NCBI GenBank assembly: GCA_964605705.1
Contig: CAZSDW010000040.1
Span: 1-24,104, forward strand
Source of the DNA: CAZSDW01 sp964605705
GTDB taxonomy: Bacteria > Fidelibacterota > UBA2242
Length of the DNA stretch: 24,104 nt
Direction: 5' to 3'
Shown: piece by piece, positions 8,811-14,902 of the stretch
Layout: each line of letters starts with the position of its first letter
Position numbering within the stretch: the first letter of the stretch is position 1
Made by a program: the position numbers and the translations under genes
The notes under the pieces: model-generated
Told to the model about the DNA's origin: nothing
Database searches by the model: none
Seen by the model: the letters and a program-made list of their open reading frames with translations, nothing else

Positions 8811-9962
8811 ATGACTGCATCATCAAAAAAAATTCTCATCGCTCCCGATTCATTTAAAGGAAGTCTCTCTGCCGGTGATGTATGTAAAGCGTTACAAAAA
8901 GGGATAATGACTGCCGATTCTGCCGTTCAGGTAATATCTGTTCCCTTGTCTGATGGTGGTGAAGGATTTCTGGATGTTTTTCGCACCGGTTTACCGGGAA
9001 GTACTCGAACATGTTTCGTCGCAGATCCGCTTGGAAAAACGCGCCCAGCCGAATACTATATTTTAGAGGAATCTCAAACCGCTATTATTGAAATGGCACG
9101 GGCTTCCGGTTTGGAACTGGTTGCCAAAAGTCAAAGAAATCCTCTGAAAACGACGAGTTACGGAACCGGTCAATTGATTCTTGACGCTTTGAAATTTGGG
9201 ATTCGCGATTTCATTATTGGTATTGGCGGATCTGCTACCAATGATAGCGGCGCCGGTATGGCGCAGGCGCTCGGAGTGCGATTTTATGATGAAAACGATG
9301 CTGAGATCGTTCAATATATGAACGGCGAATTGATTGGAGATTGTCGCAAAATTGCTAAAAGCAGCATCCATCCTGAAGTGATGAACTCTCGTTTTCAGGT
9401 AGCTTGTGATGTTCGGAATCCGCTGCTGGGACCCGATGGCGCCGTCCGTACCTATGCAATCCAAAAAGGCGCACAGCATGCCGATTTGCCCGTCTTGGAG
9501 CGGAATCTGGATTCTTTTTTCACCCTGGTAGAAACGTCAATTTCAAAACAAGTCCGCGATATTCCGGGAAGTGGTGCCGCCGGGGGAATGGGTGCCGGAT
9601 TAATTGCTTTTCTGGATGCCGTTACACAAAGCGGGATCGACTTGATTCTCGATACAATCAAATTTGAAGAACTGTTGAATGGAGCGAATCTCATTATAAC
9701 CGGAGAGGGGCAACTGGATGACCAGACATTCCACGGTAAAGCAATTGCAGGTGTGACATCCCGTGCCAGAAACCACTCTGTTCCCGTCATCGCAGTGACT
9801 GGAAAAAATCTGTTAAATCGTGAGAATATGGATAAATTAGGATTGACTGATATTTACACTCTGACAGAATTGGCAGGAGATGGATCCAAAGCAATCGAAG
9901 ATGCACCAAAACTCTTAGAATCAATCGGTCAGCGCATCGTAAAGATTTATTGCGGAGATTAA
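8811..9962 (+). CDS. glxK: Glycerate kinase (GlxK/GarK family)
   Basis: 383 residues, standard for type I glycerate kinases, which phosphorylate D-glycerate with ATP to 2-phosphoglycerate. The N-terminus KKILIAPDSFKGSLSAGDVC is diagnostic. Other family stretches are VPLSDGGEGFLDVF, ATNDSGAGMAQALGV, GAAGGMGAGLIAFL and LIITGEGQLDDQTFHGK. It starts ten bases after the RNase HII-YraN stop with no recognisable Shine-Dalgarno, so translation may be coupled to the upstream gene. No glyoxylate or tartronate pathway genes are visible beside it. The symbol marks the family; GarK and GlxK cannot be separated here. Confidence 0.93.
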   Translation: MTASSKKILIAPDSFKGSLSAGDVCKALQKGIMTADSAVQVISVPLSDGGEGFLDVFRTGLPGSTRTCFVADPLGKTRPAEYYILEESQTAIIEMARASGLELVAKSQRNPLKTTSYGTGQLILDALKFGIRDFIIGIGGSATNDSGAGMAQALGVRFYDENDAEIVQYMNGELIGDCRKIAKSSIHPEVMNSRFQVACDVRNPLLGPDGAVRTYAIQKGAQHADLPVLERNLDSFFTLVETSISKQVRDIPGSGAAGGMGAGLIAFLDAVTQSGIDLILDTIKFEELLNGANLIITGEGQLDDQTFHGKAIAGVTSRARNHSVPVIAVTGKNLLNRENMDKLGLTDIYTLTELAGDGSKAIEDAPKLLESIGQRIVKIYCGD

Positions 9963-9965
9963 TTT

Positions 9966-10436
9966 ATGGCAATGGAGATTGAGCGCAAGTATTTAGTAAT
10001 AAACGACAGCTATAAAAAATCGGCTGCGGTTAATCGATACAAACAGGGGTATATAAGCGTTGATGTCAATCGAATTGTGCGTATGCGAATTGTTGGGGAA
10101 AAAGCGATATTGACATTGAAATCCCTGGTGTCGGAGCTCTCACGCTTGGAGTACGAATACGAAATTCCGTTAGCGGATGCCAATGAAATTATGGACAAAA
10201 TCTGCCGGAAACCGATCATTGAAAAAAATCGGTACCAGCTGACGATCGCCGGGAATGAATGGATCGTGGATGAATTCTTAGGGGAAAATAAGGGACTGGT
10301 TGTGGCGGAAATTGAGTTGAAAAGTGAGGACCAGGAATTTACGACTCCGGACTGGATCGGTAGTGAGGTAACCGGCGATCCGCGCTATATCAATGCCAAC
10401 CTTGTAAAAAATCCGTTTAAATTTTGGAAAAAATAG
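9966..10436 (+). CDS. CYTH-domain triphosphate tunnel enzyme
   Basis: 156 residues, the size of single-domain bacterial CYTH proteins. The N-terminus MEIERKYLV contains the ExExK metal/triphosphate-binding motif. Strand residues follow in order: YKQGYIS, VRMRIVGEKAILTLKS, LEYEYEIP, NRYQLTIAGNEWIVDEF and LVVAEIELKSEDQEF, the alternating charged pattern of the eight-stranded tunnel. Characterised relatives hydrolyse inorganic triphosphate; others are thiamine triphosphatases or class IV adenylate cyclases. The small size and lack of a CHAD domain favour triphosphatase. GGAG lies eight bases before the ATG, and the gene begins three bases after the glycerate kinase stop, so they are probably cotranscribed. 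Confidence 0.9.
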   Translation: MAMEIERKYLVINDSYKKSAAVNRYKQGYISVDVNRIVRMRIVGEKAILTLKSLVSELSRLEYEYEIPLADANEIMDKICRKPIIEKNRYQLTIAGNEWIVDEFLGENKGLVVAEIELKSEDQEFTTPDWIGSEVTGDPRYINANLVKNPFKFWKK

Positions 10437-10551
10437 GACTATTTAAAAAATTGATGAGTCGTTTAAACCGCTTTTTTAATATCGGTAATTGTATTAATTT
10501 CAGCCGTTCTGAATTATGCTGAATATTTTTTGAGATAAAAGGATTGAGTTG

Positions 10552-11931
10552 ATGTCAAAAATCGTGGTAAAATTCGGTGGTTCGAATCTACGGACTCCTC
10601 AGGATATAGAGAAAGTATTAACGGTTATTAAAAACTACAACCGTCCCCTGATCGTGGTGGTTTCGGCATTTTACGGGATCACAGACTTGCTTGAAGAGAT
10701 GCTCCTGAAAGCCCAGCATGATCATTCGTCGATTGGCGAAAATCTTGAATATCTCATTACGCATAAACGGGAAACGATCCTGAACATTATTAAAGATGAA
10801 GCAATCCAGAAAGAGACTCAGGAGCTGATCGATAATCGGGTAGAGGATCTGAAACGCTATCTGAAGGGTGTCAATTATATCGGTGAAATCCCGCCTTTTG
10901 TTTCGGATATTGTGCTGAGTTTTGGGGAGCGATTAAGTGCCGCGATAATGACCGCCATGCTGCGGGATCGTGGGATTGAATGTGAAGAGGTCATGCCGGA
11001 GGATATGCAGCTGTTGACCGACGGTGAGTTTGGGAATGCGGCGGTGGATTTCAATGCCTGTACCGATCTGGTCAGTTTACGATTATCTTCGGATATCACC
11101 GCGATTGTCCCGGGATTCTATGGAGTTTCAAAGGATGGTCGCGTCAATCTTTTTGGTCGCGGTGGCAGTGATTATTCGGCGGCTTCGATTGCTCATTGTG
11201 TCGGTGCAGAATACCTGGATATCTGGAAGGATGTCGATGGATTTCGCACCGCTGATCCGAAAGTTGTGGAAGGTACGCACGGCATTCACCAGCTGACCTA
11301 TACCGAGGCTGCGGAGCTGGCGTATTTTGGTGCCAAAATATTACACCCGCGAACGGTTGAACCGCTGAAAGAGCCGAAAATTCCGGTCCGGATATTCAAT
11401 ATAGCCAATACCGATTTCCCGAATGTGCCCTATACGATTATTTCTGAAAATGGCACCCGCAAGGACGACATTATCAAAAGTGTAACCTACAGCGATGATT
11501 TTTGTATATTGAAGCTGGAAGGACCCGAAGTCGGACATAAGCGGGGGATTCTGGCGAAAGTCAGTTCCGAGATGGATCATGAGGGTATCAATATTAAGTC
11601 TGTGATTACTTCCCAGACGTCGATCAATTTGCTGCTTGGATTAAAGGATTTACATCACGCCTATAATGCCGCATCCGGTTTGAAATTGTCGGCGGTTCAT
11701 AATATTATTGCTGAAAACGGTTTATCGGTTGTTGCTGCAGTAGGTGAAGGGATGCTGGAAAAACACGGGATTGCAGTCCGGATGTTCGGGGCTGTCTCCA
11801 CGCAGGGAATCAATATGGAGATTATGTCCGTGGGAGCCTCGCCGGTTGCTGCGTATTTTATCGTTCGTAAAAAGGATCGCGATCGGGCAGTACGGGCTAT
11901 TCACGAAGAATTTTTTAATCCTGCAAATTAA
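10552..11931 (+). CDS. lysC: Aspartate kinase (monofunctional)
   Basis: 459 residues. It catalyses phosphorylation of aspartate, the first step towards lysine, threonine, methionine and diaminopimelate. The amino-acid kinase domain spans ~1-290, with KFGGSN at 7-12, SFGERLSAAIM, and FGRGGSDYSAASIAHCVGAE followed by DIWKDVDGFRTADPKVV. Two ACT domains follow (~315-385 and ~390-455; LAKVSSEMDHEGINIKSV, VRMFGAVSTQGINMEIMSVG), the usual site of feedback control by lysine or threonine. There is no homoserine dehydrogenase part, so it is not a ThrA-type fusion. The ATG at 10552 is used; a TTG at 10549 is also possible, with AGGA just upstream. The 115-base gap before it shows no convincing promoter or terminator. 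Confidence 0.93.
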   Translation: MSKIVVKFGGSNLRTPQDIEKVLTVIKNYNRPLIVVVSAFYGITDLLEEMLLKAQHDHSSIGENLEYLITHKRETILNIIKDEAIQKETQELIDNRVEDLKRYLKGVNYIGEIPPFVSDIVLSFGERLSAAIMTAMLRDRGIECEEVMPEDMQLLTDGEFGNAAVDFNACTDLVSLRLSSDITAIVPGFYGVSKDGRVNLFGRGGSDYSAASIAHCVGAEYLDIWKDVDGFRTADPKVVEGTHGIHQLTYTEAAELAYFGAKILHPRTVEPLKEPKIPVRIFNIANTDFPNVPYTIISENGTRKDDIIKSVTYSDDFCILKLEGPEVGHKRGILAKVSSEMDHEGINIKSVITSQTSINLLLGLKDLHHAYNAASGLKLSAVHNIIAENGLSVVAAVGEGMLEKHGIAVRMFGAVSTQGINMEIMSVGASPVAAYFIVRKKDRDRAVRAIHEEFFNPAN

Positions 11932-11932
11932 T

Positions 11933-11956
11933 GAATAGTATATCCGGTTACTATTC
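11933..11956. other. Short inverted repeat after the aspartate kinase gene
   Basis: GAATAGTA and TACTATTC form a perfect eight-base inverted repeat separated by TATCCGGT, two bases after the aspartate kinase stop. No T-run follows, so it is not a typical intrinsic terminator. It could be a weak transcript-end hairpin or a protein-binding site ahead of the EamA permease gene. Confidence 0.4.
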
Positions 11957-11985
11957 GTCCAATCAAATATACGTAATCTGTCAAC

Positions 11986-12885
11986 ATGTTTGAATCGCAT
12001 CTGGGTGAAATAGCTGCATTAACGACGGCGGTCTGCTGGACATTTACCGCGATGTCTTTCGAATCAGCCGGGAAGCGGGTTGGTTCACTGGCGGTGAACT
12101 ATATCCGGCTGGTTATTGCATTAGTTTTTCTGAGCATTTTTACCTATTTCACCCGGGGAATGATTTTACCAGTCGATGCAACGCGACATACCTGGTCATG
12201 GCTGGTGATTTCGGGCATTATCGGATTTACGATCGGTGATCTTTTCCTGTTTAAAGCATTTGTCGATATTGGTGCGCGGATTTCCATGCTGATCATGTCA
12301 CTGGTACCGCCGATTACAGCATTGATCGGTTGGGTGTTTTTGAGGGAAAGCCTCACGGTGTTTGAAATATTCGCCATGTTTGTGACAATTACCGGAATTG
12401 CAATCGTCGTTCTGGAGCGGGGTGAAACCAGCCGGAAAGTTCAATTTTCGCACCCGATTAAGGGAATTCTGTTTGCCTTTGGCGGCGCTGTCGGACAGTC
12501 GATTGGTTTAATTTTCAGTAAATACGGGATGGGCACTTACAGTGCTTTTGCGGCGACTCAGATTCGGGTAATAGCCGGCATTATTGGTTTTTCAATTCTT
12601 TTTACTATAATGAAACGCTGGCAGAAAATAGTTGCAGCAGTACGGGATAATACGGCAATGAAACGGATTACGCTGGGTGCATTTTTCGGTCCTTTTCTGG
12701 GTGTTTCCATGTCGCTGCTGGCGGTTCAACACACTATGGCGGGGATTGCTTCGACCATCATGGCAATTGTACCGATTTTAATTATCCCGCCGGCGGTCTT
12801 GATTTTCCGGGAAAAGGTAACATTGAAAGAAATTATCGGTGCACTGATCGCCGTCGCCGGTGTGACGATCTATTTTATTCATTGA
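11986..12885 (+). CDS. EamA/DMT-superfamily permease
   Basis: 299 residues with about ten hydrophobic helices in two EamA halves (~6-140 and ~160-298), the classical size of drug/metabolite transporters. Useful landmarks are the first-helix stretch EIAALTTAVCWTFTAMSFES, the VPPITALIGWVFLRESLT motif closing the first half, and the matching IMAIVPILIIPPAVLIFREK motif in the second half. It should export or exchange small metabolites across the inner membrane; the substrate is unknown. A link to the aspartate kinase 54 bases upstream (amino-acid export) is possible but only inferred. No clear Shine-Dalgarno precedes the ATG. Confidence 0.88.
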   Translation: MFESHLGEIAALTTAVCWTFTAMSFESAGKRVGSLAVNYIRLVIALVFLSIFTYFTRGMILPVDATRHTWSWLVISGIIGFTIGDLFLFKAFVDIGARISMLIMSLVPPITALIGWVFLRESLTVFEIFAMFVTITGIAIVVLERGETSRKVQFSHPIKGILFAFGGAVGQSIGLIFSKYGMGTYSAFAATQIRVIAGIIGFSILFTIMKRWQKIVAAVRDNTAMKRITLGAFFGPFLGVSMSLLAVQHTMAGIASTIMAIVPILIIPPAVLIFREKVTLKEIIGALIAVAGVTIYFIH

Positions 12886-12901
12886 TAAGAGGAGTTATTT
12901 T

Positions 12902-13042
12902 ATTTCAAGCCATTCCTATAACAAAGTTTGGCTTCATCTTATCTGGGGCACTAAAGGACATCAAAAGACCTTTCGGGAAGAAGTCCAGGAGTTTTTGGCG
13001 GCATATAATCTTGAAAATACAGAGGATTGGTTTATTGAATAG
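12902..13042 (+). pseudogene. Decayed IS200-like (RAYT/Y1) transposase, internal deletion
   Basis: A 46-codon frame with good GAGGAG at 12889-12894, but the expected start is ATT, as if an ATG had mutated. The first ~19 codons read SHSYNKVWLHLIWGTKG, matching the N-terminus of REP-associated Y1 transposases (family pattern SYNxVWIHLIWSTKNRE). The next codons read HQKTFREEVQEFLAAYNL, matching their C-terminus (EEHHxKxTFxEEYxxFLKKY). The ~100 residues normally between, with the His-hydrophobic-His motif and catalytic tyrosine, are absent. The two ends are joined in frame and stop at TAG 13040-13042. The remnant is therefore inactive. It starts 17 bases after the EamA permease stop and is followed by REP-like hairpins. 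The match is from memory of the family pattern and is short, so moderate confidence. Confidence 0.7.
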
Positions 13043-13055
13043 AATTTTTATTTAC

Positions 13056-13069
13056 CCGAATGAATTCGG
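13056..13069. repeat. Small REP-like palindrome, CCGAAT type
   Basis: CCGAAT-GA-ATTCGG, a perfect six-base stem with two central bases. It lies 13 bases after the transposase remnant and is the first of a series of hairpins with two-base centres in this gap. Confidence 0.5.
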
Positions 13070-13087
13070 TGGTGGTGATCGCTTATC

Positions 13088-13112
13088 CCACTCATTGAAA
13101 TGAGTGGTTAAC
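13088..13112 (+). repeat. REP-like hairpin with GTTAAC foot (left member)
   Basis: CCACTCATT-GA-AATGAGTGG (13088-13107) is a perfect nine-base stem with two central bases. It is followed by TTAAC, so the hairpin plus foot reads CCAC...GTGGTTAAC. The same frame occurs in the opposite orientation at 13216-13240. A hairpin with a short conserved foot is the typical REP form acted on by RAYT enzymes. Confidence 0.7.
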
Positions 13113-13215
13113 CTTTAAAGAGAGATTAGGCGAAGAATGACTGTGAAAACGTTAATTATCGAATTTAATTAATGCTGGTCTTAATGAATAGAATTGGAGA
13201 TGAAGCAGATATTAC

Positions 13216-13240
13216 GTTAACCACTGGCTTTAGCCGGTGG
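13216..13240 (-). repeat. REP-like hairpin with GTTAAC foot (right member, inverted)
   Basis: CCACTGGCT-TT-AGCCGGTGG (13221-13240) is a nine-base stem with one T-G wobble and two central bases, preceded by GTTAA. Its reverse complement is CCAC...GTGGTTAAC, the same layout as 13088-13112. The inner stem sequence differs while the CCAC/GTGG edges and the GTTAAC foot are kept. Confidence 0.7.
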
Positions 13241-13257
13241 AATGGAGTGAATTCCAC
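13237..13257. repeat. Third hairpin, GTGGAAT/ATTCCAC
   Basis: GTGGAAT (13237-13243) pairs with ATTCCAC (13251-13257) over seven bases with a seven-base loop. It shares its left arm with the end of the preceding REP-like hairpin, so the two structures would exclude each other. Confidence 0.45.
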
Positions 13258-13265
13258 ACCAAATT

Positions 13266-13279
13266 CCGACTTTAGTCGG
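13266..13279. repeat. REP-like palindrome CCGACT type, next to a ribosome-binding site
   Basis: CCGACT-TT-AGTCGG is a perfect six-base stem with two central bases. It ends five bases before the AAGGAG (13285-13290) of the nitroreductase gene, so a transcript folding here could influence initiation. No other copy was noticed in the window. Confidence 0.5.
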
Positions 13280-13296
13280 TAAGCAAGGAGAATAAA

Positions 13297-13815
13297 ATGG
13301 AATTTAACGAATTAGTTCGCCAACGTCATAGTGTCAGGGACTATGATCCTGATCGACCTGTGGATCGTGAAATTCTCAATCGCATTCTGGAAAATGGCAG
13401 GCTGGCGCCTTCCGCGGCAAACCGTCAGCCCTGGAAATTTCTCGTTATCTCATCGCCGGCAATGCTTGAAAAAGTACATCGTTGTTACGATAGAGAATGG
13501 TTTAGAATGGCGCCGCATGTTTTAATTGTCCTGGGTAATGCTGAAGAATCCTGGACGAGAGCATACGAAGGTTACAATTCTATCGAAACCGATGTGACAA
13601 TTGCCATGGACCACCTGATTCTGGCGGCAGCCAATGAAGGCGTCGGGACCTGCTGGATTGCGGCTTTCAAACCCGATATTCTGGAAAAAGCGTTAAAACT
13701 CAAATCGAACGAGCGGGTATTTGCAATTACACCGCTGGGCTATCCTCATGAAGATTATCAGCCAAAAAAGGAAAAAATCCGTAAACCATTGTCAGATATA
13801 ATCGAATTTTTATAA
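13297..13815 (+). CDS. Nitroreductase-family flavoprotein
   Basis: 172 residues, a compact member of the nitroreductase family (FMN-bound, NAD(P)H-dependent oxidoreductases, usually dimeric and cytoplasmic). The N-terminal signature RHSVRDYDPDRPVDREIL supplies the phosphate-binding Arg-His-Ser-Val-Arg. GRLAPSAANRQPWKFLVI is the second FMN-contact stretch. The C-terminal half has AMDHLILAAANEGVGTCWI and ITPLGYP. Physiological substrate is unknown. An ideal AAGGAG lies six bases before the ATG. The upstream gap holds the RAYT remnant and hairpins, and I see no convincing promoter. Confidence 0.92.
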   Translation: MEFNELVRQRHSVRDYDPDRPVDREILNRILENGRLAPSAANRQPWKFLVISSPAMLEKVHRCYDREWFRMAPHVLIVLGNAEESWTRAYEGYNSIETDVTIAMDHLILAAANEGVGTCWIAAFKPDILEKALKLKSNERVFAITPLGYPHEDYQPKKEKIRKPLSDIIEFL

Positions 13816-13841
13816 TAGACTCAAGCAACAAGGAAATGCTA

Positions 13842-14591
13842 ATGAATAAGGAAAATCTGAAACGATCCGATAATTATCGGATTCATTCTTATGAAATCGA
13901 TCTCTCAAAACAGTTGCGCTTTTCAAGTCTGAATCGCTATATGCAGGAATCCGCCTGGAAAAACGCTGAGCAGCTGGGATTTGGGTTTACGGCGCTGATG
14001 TCCAAAAACATTGCCTGGGTGCTGACCAGAATGATTGTAACCATTGACCGGATGCCGGGTTGGAATGAAGGGCTGAGAATCGATACATGGCCTTCCGGCA
14101 GGGAGCAGGTATTTGCTTACCGTGATTTTCAATTTTTTGATCAAAAAGAACTGGAATTAGGTCGGGCGACGACTTCCTGGTGTGTCATCGATATAAATAC
14201 CCGGCGTCCAATTCCGGTCGACCAGGCTTTTGATGTTCTTCTGCCCGATTATCCGAATCACATGTTCGCGGATAGACCGGGAAAAGTCGCTGATTTGAAA
14301 GACATTCATTCAAATTGGTTAACCCTGGTCGGCTATCAGGACCTGGATGTCAATGAACATGTGACCAACAGTCGCTATATTGATTGGATTTTTGAAACCT
14401 TTGATCTCGATTTTCTGAAAGCCCGCTCTGTCAAGCAGCTGGAAATCAATTTCCTGGCAGAAGCAACTTTCGGAAAGGAAGTTTTTGTTCAGACTGAAAA
14501 ATTGAGCGATTCGGAATACCTGCACCGGATTTCCCAGAAGGAAACCGGCATTGAAATTTGCCGAGCCAAAACAGTTTGGACTTCATCATAA
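13842..14591 (+). CDS. Acyl-ACP thioesterase
   Basis: 249 residues from the ATG at 13842. An ATG two codons earlier (13836) overlaps the Shine-Dalgarno AAGGA (13830-13834), which sits seven bases before 13842, so the later start is better. The protein has two hotdog halves: the first with SYEIDLSKQLRFSSLNRYMQ and IDTWPSGREQVFAYRDF, the second with DLDVNEHVTNSRYIDWIFE. The latter includes the Asn-x-His catalytic pair known from plant and bacterial FatA/FatB enzymes. These release free fatty acids from acyl-carrier protein in the cytoplasm. It follows the nitroreductase by 26 bases and is probably cotranscribed with it and with the small membrane protein three bases downstream. Confidence 0.9.
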   Translation: MNKENLKRSDNYRIHSYEIDLSKQLRFSSLNRYMQESAWKNAEQLGFGFTALMSKNIAWVLTRMIVTIDRMPGWNEGLRIDTWPSGREQVFAYRDFQFFDQKELELGRATTSWCVIDINTRRPIPVDQAFDVLLPDYPNHMFADRPGKVADLKDIHSNWLTLVGYQDLDVNEHVTNSRYIDWIFETFDLDFLKARSVKQLEINFLAEATFGKEVFVQTEKLSDSEYLHRISQKETGIEICRAKTVWTSS

Positions 14592-14594
14592 ACA

Positions 14595-14813
14595 ATGAAA
14601 AAACTCAGCAAAATTCGATCTCTATTATTTCTCTGGGCGGCTATTTCCGTATTCTTTACGATCAGCTATTACCGGCTAGCCTCGACAGGTGGAGCTCGAA
14701 CCATCCAAAAACTGGCGGTTGTATTCTGGGCAGTTCAGGGTTTGATAGCGATAGGGACATTTTTCATGTCATTTAAATCAAAGCCGAAAGATGTGATTCG
14801 AGATAAAACCTGA
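14595..14813 (+). CDS. Small two-helix membrane protein, unknown function
   Basis: 72 residues. After a basic start (MKKLSKIR) come two hydrophobic segments at ~9-27 and ~38-60, with a lysine-rich tail (KSKPKDVIRDK). The ATG lies three bases after the thioesterase stop, without a separate Shine-Dalgarno, so it probably depends on coupled translation. I do not recognise a family. The spacing, basic-residue flanks and length argue that it is real rather than a chance frame. Confidence 0.62.
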   Translation: MKKLSKIRSLLFLWAAISVFFTISYYRLASTGGARTIQKLAVVFWAVQGLIAIGTFFMSFKSKPKDVIRDKT

Positions 14814-14902
14814 TAAAATTCATAATTTGAAATTGAATATTCCTTGTTCGACATTGGATAATCAGATATTATATAGACTGCCTAAAAAATAGAAAACCAA
14901 AT

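Noticed and set aside
10437..10551. Possible terminator or promoter before the aspartate kinase gene (TTAAAAAA/TTTTTTAA arms, TTCAG/CTGAA repeats)
   Set aside because: The only long arms are pure A/T around a 21-base loop, and no -35/-10 pair fits well, so nothing was annotated.
12882..13103. A 73-codon frame starting at the EamA stop codon
   Set aside because: It overlaps the RAYT remnant in another frame, runs into the REP hairpins and resembles no family. The frame at 12902-13042 carries the recognisable protein sequence.
13037..13195. Ten-base direct repeat GAATAGAATT at 13037-13046 and 13186-13195, as a possible target-site duplication
   Set aside because: It does not bracket the whole transposase remnant and is AT-rich. 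IS200-like elements do not make target duplications, so it is probably chance.
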